Shown in pieces: positions 1 through 12,100 of a stretch of DNA of 64,000 bases (within the stretch, counting starts at the first letter, position 1; each line of letters starts with the position of its first letter). The notes under the pieces were generated by a model. That model saw only the letters and a list, made by a program, of their open reading frames with translations. It was not told the origin of the DNA and did no database searches. The stretch is from Pholis gunnellus (Eukaryota; Chordata; Actinopteri; Perciformes; Pholidae). The stretch spans positions 7,437,968 to 7,501,967 of the forward strand of contig OU342809.1 of the NCBI GenBank assembly GCA_910591455.2, written 5' to 3'. A program made the translations under genes and the position numbers.

Positions 1-477
1 AACCTTTCTTTTATTTCGTAGCATATTACCCACCTCGTTTAAAAACATGTCAACATGCTGATATTGTCACGCTCCAGTTTCCACTGTGATGAATGTGTAT
101 TCAGTGTCTTTGGTCTGGTGGGGGCTTCCCCCTTGTGTCTCTCATTTGTTACAGCAGGCTGACAACAGACGTTAACAACTACTAAATATTAAAGCCAAAT
201 TCAAACAAAACATTAAAACGAAAACCCTCCAAGCCTTTTTTGATGACACACTACTGTGTAGGTTGGGCAGATGAATATGATGTAATGTCATTGCAACAGT
301 ACAGTAACAGTAATAAACCCGATACTTTCATGATTAAATTTGAAAGTTATTGATGTTTCTAGTGATTATATGTCACACATGTATCTGTCGGTAGCAGAAC
401 TCGGTCTTCCTTCGTGTCCATGTTTATTACTTGTGCTTCAATTATTTATTGCATTTCTACATAGAACCTGTTTTTAT

Positions 478-515
<38 letters not shown>

Positions 516-1036
516 GGGGGGGGGGTTGTGTAATCCAAGGAAATCTGAGCTCTTGTTTATATGTTTTTTTTATCTCCGCTCAAACACCAACTTTTTATTG
601 CCACCCGGCAAAATGTCTCATCCGCTGTGCGAAAATAAAACATCAAGAACTAGCATGTTCAATTACAGGAGCCAGGTAGTACAGCTGAGATAAGCTTCCT
701 AAATCCTCCGTCTTACTATTGCTTAGAGCAGAGAATCTTTGTTGTCTGCAGCCGCCGCATTTGTACATTTTCAAGATCATCGTGTCCTTGTTTTCAAAGG
801 GACAAAATGGATCTTTGGTTTGAAACACATCTCTAACCTTTCTTTTATGTAAATGAAGGCCTCTTTTCACCCGGATTTCTTCCCTTTTTTAATCAGTATA
901 CGAGTTCCTCTCATTTTTTTTCATTCAACACAATACTGCCACTCGATGGAAACAATTATTCACGATTTTCCTCTGTGTATGGAAAGCCTTTCCCTGTGTG
1001 TTGGAGCTGATATCTCATCTCCCCTGATGTTGACAG
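1..1036 (+). other. parvb: parvb intron (3' part), no exon seen
   Basis: This stretch precedes the first visible parvb exon and ends with an acceptor (TTGACAG) at 1030-1036. The preceding parvb exon should encode the first half of CH1 (in the human protein a segment ending in QKLLE); no frame here encodes anything like it, so it lies left of the window. The only notable content is a (GT)n tract running into a G run at 479-527. The 117- and 125-codon frames across this DNA are not supported as genes. Confidence 0.7.
479..527. repeat. (GT)n microsatellite followed by a G run
   Basis: About 15 GT units run into a run of 13 G before TTGTG. It lies in the parvb intron. Confidence 0.95.
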
Positions 1037-4000
1037 AAAAGTTGTCCGGCAGGAAGCTGAACGTGGCCGAGGTGACCCAGTCCGAGATCGGACAAAAGCA
1101 GAAGCTTCAGACGGTTTCGGAGGCCGTCAACGAACTGCTGCGGCCTCACGGCTGGACTATTGAGTGGAGTGTGGACTGTGAGTTTTACATCGACTTCAGC
1201 GCTTCGCTGCTTAAACTGACACTTCCATAACATTTGGGGAACTCACGAGAGACAGATTAAAAAAAGAACGGTTAAAATTGAAACAGAAGAGATATCTTGA
1301 TATGGGTTCAAAAATACTGCAGCCGTTTCCCATAATGCAACTCAATTGCAGGGTTTCTGTTAAATGCTAAGTTTTAAGCCAAGATAACCCTGATGACATC
1401 ACTATGACACCATTTGGGTTACTTTGGCTAAACACATAGGAGATCTCTGGCCACAGAAGACATTATACAACAGTTTTTACAGCTTTTATCCGTGTGACAC
1501 GCAAACTGAACTTCATGTGCAACAATGGCGGAATGCCTCTTTAACACATAATCTTTTACTTGCATAACAAATGGAAAGTATTTAATCTAGTACTGAGTTT
1601 TGAGGAGCTTGCAGCTTTTTCATTTTTAGTTTTGTCTCTTGGAGAGAAAGAATCACGGACACTTTAATCTTAAGAAAATTGCTTGCATTGTTACGTTAGC
1701 TTGCAGTGAGCAAACAGCTGACTGTCCTCTCTCATGGTTTACTCTCACAGCGATCCATTCAAAGAACCTGGTGGCTATCGTCTATCTGCTGGTGGCTCTC
1801 GCGATGCACTTCCAGGCGCCCATCAGGCTGCCGGAGCATGTCTCTGTGAAGGTGGTGGTCGTCAAGGTAAAGTGGCTCCTCGACCTTCTCATTATGTGCA
1901 ATGATGCAGGGATAGATACGGAGGTGTAGTTATTTTTACTTTAATTTAACCTCACTGAGATTAAGAATGTCTCCTTCGAGATTGGCAACGATAAATGTGA
2001 CAAACAACATAAGACAGATAATGCAAAATATACCTCAAAGTTTAACATAAATGTGTTGATAAAATACCAGATAACATTTCTAATAAAATAATGTCGTCTT
2101 AGAAACTGTCTAAATGTAACCTTAAACAACCCAAGAAACCATGAAAATAACAAAGACTCATCCAAAACAATAACATAATGAGTGTAACACATCATATTGA
2201 TCGGTAGTATAGTGTCAGTTTATGGATAAATGTTTCACTCATCTCTCAGTATTAGTCTTTGTCTTGTCCGTACGTGTGATTTTAATAAGTTGCATCAGTT
2301 GTAGTGATTCTCTCACGTAGTAACTGAAGCATTTTGATTTTGTTTGAGCAGAAACGAGAGGGAATCCTGCAGACTGCTCTTGTGACCAAGGAGCTGACGA
2401 GCACCACAGAGTAAGAGCTTGATGATTGTCTCCACAACCGTCCTCCTTTTATATTCATGCTCTAGTGTAAAGTATTAATTATGTTTATTGTAGTATGATT
2501 GAATAGTTTTCTCTAATTTTTTTGTTTTTCAGAATGATGATGGGAAGGTTTGGTGAGTCCCAGTCACATTTCATCTAACAGTATTATGGAAATGTCTTTA
2601 CCTTTAATTTTTCCTTACTAATCTGCTTTCAAGAATAGTTCAACATTTTGGGAACTGGGTTGTTCGCTTCCTTGCTGAACGTTAGATGAGTAGATCAATC
2701 ACTCTAATGTTTGTTAAATATGGTGTTACAGCTCCGTCTAAAGGTCACAAAAGATGTCTTCTCACACCCCTGAAGCTCACTAATGAACATGTTAAATATT
2801 TTTTGTTTCATTCATACAAAAACTAAAGTGTAAAAGCAACAATCGGGGGACTATTTCTTGGCCGGGTGCAGTGACTTCCTGTCTACAGCCTCGCAACCCC
2901 CGCTGAATAACAACTGTAAAATTACAACTTGCCAGGCTAGCTGTTCCCCCCTGTTCCCACTCATTATGCTAAGCTAAGCTAACCATCTGCTAGCTGTAGA
3001 CGTATATTTACAGGATAGATATGAGAGGGTTATCGATCTTCTTATCTCAACATTTCCCAAATTGTTAAACTGTTCCTTTAAGTGTACCTTATCTTTGATT
3101 GTCTTTTCTTTTTTACAAAGAGAGGGACGCGTTTGACACTCTGTTGGATCACGCACCAGACAAGCTCAACGTGGTGAAAACGGTATTCAAGACCTTTTAT
3201 TTGCGTGATAATAATATAACAATGATATACATAATAGATAGCATAATGATGACAATGTGATTATGCTGTAAAAACTGTTAATAGTTCATTGATCCTGTTA
3301 CCAGTCTCTCATCACCTTCGTGAACAAACACCTGAACAAGTTGAACCTGGAAGTTACTGAGCTGGAATCTCAGGTAAGAGTGATTAAAATGATCATAGGT
3401 TTGTGTTATGTAACATATATCCTCTCATCATCCCTCTATTTGCATGCACAATTTTAGTTTTCAAATGCATATAATCCAATCTGATTTGCTTATACAGTTT
3501 GAATATTGTACGTGCTGTGAAATGTTATGCAGTCTGTATGTATATGCTGCACATGTACATGTATATATTTATGTCTGTGTGCGTCCAGTTTGCTGATGGC
3601 GTGTACCTGATATTGCTGATGGGGCTGCTCGAGGACTACTTTGTCCCTCTGTACAACTTCTTCCTCACCCCTGAGAACTTCGAACAGAAGGTGATCACAC
3701 CCTCAAAAAGTGACGTTTGTCGGTTAGATGGGAAGATTTTTAGCAACTCATCAGTACATTGAGCTTCCACATTGTGTCCCCCCTCAGGTCCACAATGTGG
3801 CGTTTGCCTTTGAGCTGATGCAGGATGGAGGCCTGAAGAAACCCAAAGCCAGACCAGAAGGTATTTTAGAGACATTGGGGTGCCATTTAAAAAGGGTGTT
3901 TAATGGTTGGTGTCTTGCAGTAGCAGTCATGTTAAAGGTTGTCCAGTAGATGGAGACTTTGTCTACTGGATGGATGGCGCTGAGTTCGTTCTGCCCTGAG

Positions 4001-5607
4001 CTACACGTATGAATGAACCATCCTGTTCTTTTTAAAGAGAGCTTATACTTAACGAATCAAAATATGACTTACTGGCTTCACGTAGTTGACTATTAGTTCA
4101 TAAGTAAGTATTTCCCCTGCTTTTCACAGACACATTTCATTAACCCGTTTTGCTCTACAAACCCCCGGTAGAGTTAGAAACGCTATTACAGGAATAGCTT
4201 TCAGGTATCGAATACAGTTGACTTACTTTAACTGTAATCAGCATTTGACTCAACTGAAGCCTTCAAATTGATATCTCGTACTCTTACTCATTTTAATCCA
4301 CAGAATACGATATTGAAAGAATAATGTGTTCGATGTTTTGCTGTGCGACTTTAAATGAAACCGTTAACAGTCAGCACAATCGTGTCAGCTCAATATATTT
4401 AAGAATACTTATTTAACTTTAAAGTACACTTCTCTTGTGTGGACTTATGTAATTCTCAGAGCTACTTTAAATATTCACGTTTTGCTCCACATTCTCATCC
4501 CGTATTTGTCCATATTTCATGTCCCACATTCCAGTTTTCAACCACTGACTTATGTTCTACTAAGTAATGCACTGTACATACTGTTGCTATTGCGCTTTGT
4601 ATTTTTATTTTCTTTGGCATTAATTGCTCTTTAAATGTTGATTTCATTTTCATCTGTTGTATTATAAGTGCACTAGTCCTTGAAGATATATTATACTGCT
4701 CAATTGTGAATTTCATTATAACTATTTGAATCTATCTAACTTTCAAAATGTGTAAATATTGTTTTCCTCCACACTGTATTAATGCAAATGCTTTTCTCTT
4801 ATTCAAACATTTTTTGGACTAAGCCAAAAAGGAAATATTTCTTCCCAGCAAAAAACTATTTTCTTTGCAGTAATTGGACATTATAACTGTTATTTTCATA
4901 CTAATATTATCTACGACAGTTATGTGTTCTGATTAGTATTCAGTTGGCTGAGGTTTGTGCACATCTGCAGGTTGATTATAAACTGAATTTATGATATCAA
5001 CAGTGTCACCCAAGCTAACAGGGATATGCAGACGATAAGGAGCTAAAGGCGTCCTAGTTTAAATGGTCATGCAATATGACGCTGCTGTAGCAAAATGATG
5101 CCTGCCTTGAATCACTTAACAAAGACCTAGTTGTGATGATAAATTACGATAAACAAATATGCACTGATGTAGGACATCATGTTCCTGATGAAGAGAACAG
5201 AAAGTGTTTGTGTGCTCTCCTGGTAAGAAGAAGAACATCAAATGATCTATGATGAGCTATTTTAAGCTCCAATTCGTTTTCTAAATTACAAATAACCTTT
5301 TATGGAAAGTAGTCCAAAAGCAATCACAGAACAAGCTCGTTTGCATTGTGAACATGCTTTTATGGTAGCACAGCTCATTTATTTTGTGCTTCAGTGTCCA
5401 AGGATCCAATTTCTTATCATATACGATTAGTTTTTGTGCATGTCAAAGGTCTTAATTCCTTTCTTCCTGAAACTCCTCAAAACAAGTCCAGCTCACCACA
5501 GATCTCTGCTGTGTCCATTTTCTTTTCCAGATGTTGTCAGCCTGAACCTAAAATCCACCCTCAGAGTCCTCTACAACCTGTTCACCAACTACAAAAACTC
5601 TGAGTGA
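1037..5607 (+). CDS. parvb: beta-parvin, C-terminal 238 residues (5' exons outside window)
   Basis: Actin-binding adaptor of integrin adhesions; the family binds integrin-linked kinase through CH2 and works in the ILK-PINCH-parvin complex. Nine coding exons read through in frame with GT-AG borders: 1037-1177, 1751-1866, 2352-2410, 2533-2552, 3121-3182, 3305-3373, 3589-3690, 3788-3860, 5531-5607, ending at TGA 5605-5607. The first two bases complete a Glu codon begun in the missing exon. The product starts inside CH1 (KLNVAEVTQSEIGQKQKLQT), continues through SIHSKNLVAIVYLLVALAMH, a linker with TTEMMMGRFERDAF, and a full CH2 (FADGVYLILLMGLLEDYFVP) to LYNLFTNYKNSE. Recalled human PARVB aligns over its last ~238 of 364 residues; GQKQKLQT rather than AQKQKLQT favours beta over alpha parvin. 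The exon at 2533-2552 is only 20 nt; the intron at 3691-3787 is 97 bp. About 126 N-terminal residues are missing. Confidence 0.95.
2630..3080. mobile_element. MITE-like long-TIR element filling parvb intron 2553-3120
   Basis: The left end (AGAATAGTTCAACATTTTGG) and the reverse complement of the right end (GGAACAGTTTAACAATTTGG) match as terminal inverted repeats, and a TAAGCTAAGCTAACC block sits near the right end. Internal text such as GACTATTTCTTGGCCGGG is familiar to me from percomorph genomes. It occupies about 450 of the 568 bp of this intron. It has no coding capacity, so it is a non-autonomous DNA element. The superfamily cannot be fixed from sequence alone. Confidence 0.75.
3861..5530 (+). 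other. parvb: last parvb intron, 1.67 kb
   Basis: AT-rich sequence between donor GGTATTTTAG and acceptor TTTTCCAG. It begins after the first base of the Asp codon that follows ...KARPE. I see no repeat or additional exon in it. Confidence 0.85.
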
Positions 5608-5999
5608 ACTTTTCCAATTTCACCCCCTGATATTACTTTTGAACGCTACCCTGTCCCTGTGCTGATATTAATGCGTGACAGTCTGGACACTGGAGGAGAC
5701 CAACTGGGACTGAAAGTCATCATTATGTGGGACTTATAAAGACCCGTAGGGAGTAGCCTGAAAAAGGCTCTGAATGTTAGTTCTTTATCTTCTCCAAATG
5801 TCAGTATTTATTTATTCCTTCCTTGAATGTTAAATTCAACCCAGGAAACTGCGACCTTTCGCCTGCATTTGAATACTCAGCCGTCACAGGAATAATGAAT
5901 GAGGGCAGGATGTTAAGACTGCAAAACATTTCTGTGTTAACTCCAGAATATTTAAGAAAGTGATATATTATATAGTATCAAAAATGAATTTGTGTAAAT

Positions 6000-6005
6000 A
6001 TTAAA
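6000..6005 (+). terminator. parvb: candidate parvb polyadenylation signal ATTAAA
   Basis: First common poly(A) hexamer variant after the stop at 5607, about 395 nt into the 3' UTR. It overlaps the left end of the inverted-repeat element that starts at 6001. A second candidate, AATAAA, lies at 7568-7573. Neither can be confirmed without transcript ends. Confidence 0.35.
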
Positions 6006-7115
6006 AGAATAGTTTTGGGAAAGACACATATTTGCTTTCTTGCCAAGAGTTTGATGAGAAGATTGACACCAAGCTGGTGTTTGTATGCTAAATATTAAAC
6101 TATCCTTAGAGGCAGCAGCCGGTTAGCTTAGCTTAGCATAAAAAGACCAGAAACGGGGAAACTGCTCGTCTGGTCCTGATCAAAGATAACACAATCTGCG
6201 TAAAGCTCATGTAACACATTATATCCATAGACGACAATAATGTGCACCAGATAGAAAGGTAGTGATACCTTTATTTTATAAGGAGATCAGTGCCATTAAA
6301 CCTATAGATCGTTTCAACGAAATTGCATTGCAAGGCAACAGCTTGGGTCCATGTTTACTTCCATTCAGTCACCTGATGCCATCCACATACACTGGAACAA
6401 GGCATAAGGTTCGTAGCACTGCAAAAGGAAATAAACTGGGACTCATTTGTAATGTTTAGGTTTATGACTGAAATGGTTTATATACTGTACATTTAAACAT
6501 GCAAATGTATTTATTGTAGCTCACTAAGCACATCTAATTGCACCATAATTGTCCATCAGAGTCAAAAGCTGAGATGGCAGTTACTGCTAGTCTGTGTATC
6601 GTTAGCAAGAGTTCATCTTGCTCCATTAGTTAATTTACTTATGATTAAAACGAGTATGTTCATTGAAATAGCTTTTTCTTTATTTGCAAATAACATCTGT
6701 GAAAACAATAAGTATACATTTAGTTTTAGCTTTAACTAAAATGCTTTGAGATGGTTTTCATTTATGTATTTGCTTTTAGCTTTGAGATGTTATCGCTCTC
6801 TTTCTTTAGCTGCGTAGTTGGCAATACGTTTTGTTTTTAGCTCTGCTTTGGAGAAACAGATGATAAAAACTGATCCTAGCCCGTGACCAAATTCATTCTA
6901 TATTAATATAATATATGGATTAATAATATTAATTAAATTATGCCTTTTTACTTTGTTTCCCCCTGCTTCCATCTTGATGCTAAGCTAAGCTAACCGGCGG
7001 CTGGCTGTAGCTTCATATTTGTGGACTCACTGTCAGGTGTTATCGATCTCCTCCTGCAGACTAACTCTTGACAAGAAAGCAAATGCGCATTTTTCCCCCC
7101 AACTATTCCTTTTAA
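6001..7115. mobile_element. long-TIR element, 1.1 kb, same family as 2630-3080
   Basis: The left arm (about 6001-6190) carries TTGCTTTCTTGCCAAGAGTT and GGTTAGCTTAGCTTAGCAT. The right arm (about 6955-7115) is its reverse complement, with GATGCTAAGCTAAGCTAACC and CTTGACAAGAAAGCAAATGC. The ends are TTAAAAGAATAGTT and AACTATTCCTTTTAA. The arms are about 160-190 bp, and the middle is AT-rich non-coding DNA. It lies immediately downstream of, or within, the parvb 3' UTR. Confidence 0.8.
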
Positions 7116-7567
7116 GAAACTTGAAAATGTGATGTATTCTATAATATCTGAAGACGCTTTATATATTCTTACTACATACTTGACAGCTGAAGGAACTGTG
7201 AATGGTCCTCGTTTCACTCTGAACTATGCAGACCACATCACAAGCCATATTTAAAAGCCAATGCTGTTGCCTTAAGTGCAGCGGGCTCTCTCCGTCTCTC
7301 CGGGAGAGCTCCAGTCAGAGTATCTTCGTATTCACGGGCCTTTCAGACGAGTCTCCGAGGAGGCCTGGACCACACCGTGCCCTCCTGATGCAGAGCACTT
7401 GCCCGCCGTGCCACCTGGAGACCTGCTAAGATGTACAGTGCACGACTTGTGCACTTTAGAGCCGGGTCTGAATTATTAAGAAAGTGGATGAGTCAATCTA
7501 AACCGTGCTTGCGCTGGATGTCTCACCTCTGTGTGTGCTTTTTTTATTTTTATCTTGCCTATCAAGA

Positions 7568-7573
7568 AATAAA
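7568..7573 (+). terminator. parvb: alternative parvb poly(A) signal AATAAA
   Basis: Canonical AATAAA about 1.96 kb after the parvb stop, followed by ordinary sequence. It would imply a 3' UTR that includes the whole 6001-7115 element. Offered only as an alternative to 6000-6005. Confidence 0.25.
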
Positions 7574-8349
7574 CGCCTGAAATCAAACAGAATGAGAATT
7601 TCATTACGTCTCTTACTTGTGTGATGGGTTAGATTTGCTTCGGCTTTTGAGCGAGATTGGCTTTGGAACAGCCAATTCCTGCAATTTGGGTTTCGCTAAA
7701 GGAATTATGGGGTTTATTTTAGACCTTTATTTTCTTGTCTCATTCCTTTGTTGCTATGGTAACCTTCCACATCCCCCAAATTGCCCCTTTGTCTGGCTGA
7801 TGGGTGGTCCTTTTTCTATTCTTCAACTAGGCTGGTGCGCATGCAGAGCTTTTTGTTGTGTTGTCTCTATCTCTATCTCTTTCTCTTTCTGTTTGTTCTT
7901 TGCTGGAGAACGGAGAAGGCTGGAGACCAGACGACAGTGAATTGATCCGGTCACAGATGGAGATGTGTGAGTCGAGTCTGAGTGGTTCAGATCTCCGAGT
8001 GTCACGTTTCTCACGGCCCTCCTGAAGTGTGGTTTTCCAAACAATTCATTTGCACCCAAGAGTCCTCCTTGTTTTCTCTTTCTCTCGACACATACTTATT
8101 ATTAAAGCTTCGTACAGTTCGTGGCACAGAATATAGACGCCCTTATCTAAAAAGAAAAAAACACGCTGTGCAAAGGCAGTATCAAAAAGAGGAAGTGCTA
8201 CCTTCTTCTCTGCCACATCCTCTCTTTTGTGCTTATCTTCCCTTTTGGCCCTGTGACATGTTGTTTTCTTTTAAAGCAACGGTTTGAAATGCAGCGCAGT
8301 TAGACCTTTTGCTGAGATCGAGTGCCGCCCTCCACCTCTTGTATTGCTG

Positions 8350-8437
8350 TTATGACAGTCCGTGAAAACATCAGTTAAGGAACTCAATTCAGCTGAAGTC
8401 CTCCGATTCTGTCGAGTCGCTCTCAAGAGTGTCGAAG
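8350..8437 (+). promoter_or_regulatory. parvg: candidate 5' non-coding exon of parvg
   Basis: The parvg start codon lies 43 nt inside an exon opened by an acceptor at 9134, so at least one upstream non-coding exon must exist. The donor GAAG|GTAAGC at 8437/8438 is the best nearby match to consensus. The left limit given here is arbitrary, and no TATA box or CpG island is evident. Confidence 0.3.
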
Positions 8438-8714
8438 GTAAGCTCATTCAGAAAGGCTTTTTTGTTTGTGACCTTGTTTGAAAGTCTCTGTCAAACTCAG
8501 GAAAAGGAAGCCCCACACACTTAAAACACACAGGAAAAAGTCAAGTTTCTCACCGGTAGCTTTTCTCTTCTTCACATCCAGGGAACAACAGTTTGACACG
8601 CTCCAGGTCACGTCTGTTTTGTCAGGGTTACTTTATGTGTTTGCTGTGCTTTGTCTCAAGACCGTGTGATTCAAAAAAATGTTCAAAGGGAGAGGTGCAG
8701 CCCTGCAAATCTGC

Positions 8715-8738
8715 GGGGGGGGGGGGGGGGGGGGGGGG
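8715..8738 (+). repeat. G24 homopolymer
   Basis: Twenty-four consecutive G residues upstream of parvg. Such runs can form G-quadruplexes and are prone to length error in sequencing. Confidence 0.95.
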
Positions 8739-9177
8739 ACTGTTGAGCTGTACTTGAACTGTTGAGCGTACCACTGTAAAAGAGAAAAGGAAGTGAGGAA
8801 ACTAAACATCTTCCTTTTCAGTTTTGTTTTTAGAAACTTCTTAACATCCTCAATGATAAAACAAACCCTTTTAAAACCCAACTCTGGAAATCCACCGAGC
8901 ACAAATTGTTTTCCTTTGTACCCAAGAAGCAGAAGTTTGGATTTTCATGCAACAGTAAGCTGCCTGGCAGTGCAATCAGCCTCCTCCACTGCTGGCCAGC
9001 GAGTAACTCTGCTGCAGCAGTTGGAAGTTGAGCAAATTATGGTCAAGGACATTTACTGAGCCAACAAACATGGTGGTGGAGAAAGTGTTTCTTCATTCTT
9101 CTGTGGTTTGTGTTCAAGCTCTTCTTCTCTGCAGGTTCTGCTGACGGCTGTTGAATATCTCGTTTTGAGGAGAAGCA

Positions 9178-12100
9178 ATGGAGGCTGCTATCTTTGAGTA
9201 TCACAAAGAGGAAGACACTGTGGACATTGAGGCTTTTCAGGGTCAGTCAATCAGGATTCATGTAATACATTTAGTCTCGATGCAATACTCACACCTATGT
9301 ATATGTACATTGAAAGAGTTGTAAAATTGAATTGAATTGACTCGGCTGTAATCATTTGTCTTGTCCATACTGGAAGAAATGAGAGAATTTCATATTCAAA
9401 AGACTGTAATTTTGGAATTGACCACTTGCTTTGGTTAATTCAGACTGCTGACATTTCAAATCAGCTATCCTTTGAAAAGTCCATAGCAGGAGTTTTGTAT
9501 GTTTTAGGTCATTTACCATGAATTACATATCCTTTACACCACATTTCACCATTTTTGCAAACCACAGTGTTGTATTTAAAATGTTTCCTCCGATACTGAG
9601 CAACCATCAGCATTATTACACTATCATAACGAGTTAATGTGCAGACATTTCAAGTCAGTCTGTGTTGTTTTAGTTGTTGTGGTAAACGTGTCAGTAAACT
9701 GTTGCCTATTTACACATCCAGCAGACACGGAGTAACATTATCATTCATTTAGAGTCCCTCTTTTGAGCTATAGTTTGGTCTCCAACACCTCCTTAGGGCA
9801 ATATCTGAATATCTAAATGTTTCACTATGTTCACTAGATATTGCTAACATGGTCTGTTCGATGGGTTAATCAAAACTTTTCCTTTTGAAAATGGCTGAAT
9901 GCATCAAAATGTGGGACATAAAACCAAAACAATGAGCTCAAACCGCTAAAACAAAAAAAAAAGACATTGAATAGAGCAGCTTCAAACTGCATTATCACGC
10001 CACAATAATGTAAGATTAATTTAATAGAAAATAATGCAGATTACATGTTCAATGAGATTTGTTACACAGGTTATGCATGTAAAAGGCTGTAAAATAAGAA
10101 ACAATACAATTTGACCAATGCAGTTTGTAAATATATTCACACAGGAGAGAAGCAGAAGCTCATTCAGCCAATGTCTCTAAAAGACCCCAAACTAGAAAAA
10201 CTAAAGGAGGTAAGAGATGAATTCCTGTTATCTACATATAGAGTTTTGTCTGAATCTATGTCTTTGATGAAACATTTACTGCAGCATCAAAGCTCATCCT
10301 GGACTACAAAGGGAGTGTTTCCTGAGTGGGCTGGAGATGAATGCTACACATGAAATACATTACAGAGCCTGCATGTATATGTGAGCAGTGAAGAGCATGA
10401 ATAATGTCTCACGCAGGGAGAGAGGTGGAAGGATTGGTGAAATTTTAATGAACATAATTATCAGAGGTGATGGGAGACAGCTATGTGAGTCACGTCCAGG
10501 AGTCGTCGGCAGCAGAGTCTGCTGGATCTGACTTTAAAACAAGGTTTTGATTGGAAAAGATGGCAGCACAAGTGCTTCATGCAAGCGGCAGTGAATGAGT
10601 AAATAACTCGAGAAGCCTGGCATGTCTCATATCTGGAGTCGGGAGGGCAAACAAATAAAATCCAGTTATTTTGTTTGGGGGGGGGGGGGTATTTTGTATT
10701 TGTCATCATTTTCATCTACTTCAGGATCGTATTATCTTTGAAAATCAATTAAGAGAATAAAAAAGGTTTCATGCTGTTTTTCATTTGACACATTGGAAAC
10801 AGAAAAATGTATGCAAGAAGATACGTCTGGTGTTTGTATCTGACTGTGTGATGAATTGTGTTTTGGTAGGCACTGGTTTATTGGATCAATAGCACTTTGA
10901 AATCGGAGCACATAGTGGTTCAGAGTCTGGAGGAGGATCTGTATGATGGACTGGTGCTTCATCACCTGCTGTGTGAGTTAATACACATTTGTATGAAAGG
11001 CTAGTGTGGTCATTCATCATCGCTGTACTTCCAGTTAATCATTATCGCAATTTGAAGATTAACAAATGTTTCCCCTTGCAGTTCACCTAAAAGCTTGTCA
11101 TTTATAATATACAAAACAAAGCCCTTGACAATAAAACGTTATTATTATTTTTATAAAATTGTAATAAAAACAATAAATAAAATGATGATAATTCAAATAA
11201 TTTTAATAATTATGATTGTGATAATAATAATAATCATCCTCATCATAATAATTTCCTGATTTCCACAGCCAGGTTGGCCGGTGTGCACGTGTCTGTGGAG
11301 GAGATGGCACTGACCAGCCTTGCTCAGATCCGCAAGCTGGGAGTGATCCTGGAGGAGTTGGACAAGAGACTGGGCCTGCAGGACAGCAGTCGGATCAAGT
11401 GGAACGTCAAACGTGAGTCATGCAGCTGACTCGGCTCGAAGCAACAACAGAACAAATGTTCCCTTCTGGCAACGTCTTCAAATTACATCGGGATTTGTTG
11501 CTAGCTCGAGGATGCCATGTTTGCTCACACCAACTGTGAGGGATTTTGGTGGAGATAAACACGATGGGGTTCCGTTTGAATTGCCTGTCAGTGAATTATT
11601 TGTTTTGCCCTGACGTTGGGTTAGAGCATTTTATAAACAACTGAACACCTAAGTGTGAATTGCATCATCTGAAATTTTACTTAAGACTGAAAGCACGTAA
11701 ACTGAAAAATGACCATTGTCTTGTTTGGTTTTAAAAGATTGTGGTGAGCTCTCACCTCTGACATACATTGCATTTCCTGCAACCCCATGTTTCACCAGTT
11801 GCATGCTTTTAATGTGAAGCAGCAGTCGTAGGAAATGTTTGATAGGGCCGTAGAAGAGTGAACAATGAGGCTGATAAAGAAAGAGGATAATTACATGTTG
11901 CATAATTTCCTGTGATCCCCACGTGTGTAGGAATTGCATAGGTAATTGAATATTTGCCTACGCAAGACATGCCCACTATAGTCCACCACTTCACCTTCTT
12001 CTAAAGAACATGGAGTGGGGGAAAAAAGTCTGAAGTGGTCAAAACTCCAGCAACACTTATGCTACTGTAAAGAACTGACGTTTTGATATTTTTCTACCAC

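Larger units (their letters stand above)
7600..9134 (+). other. parvb-parvg intergenic region with probable parvg promoter and first intron
   Basis: No recognisable protein coding. It contains a pyrimidine-rich tract near 7865-7900, a 24-base G run at 8715-8738, and a good splice donor in GTCGAAGGTAAGCTC (GT at 8438-8439) that could end a non-coding first exon of parvg. The region ends with the acceptor CTTCTTCTCTGCAG at 9134. Confidence 0.5.
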
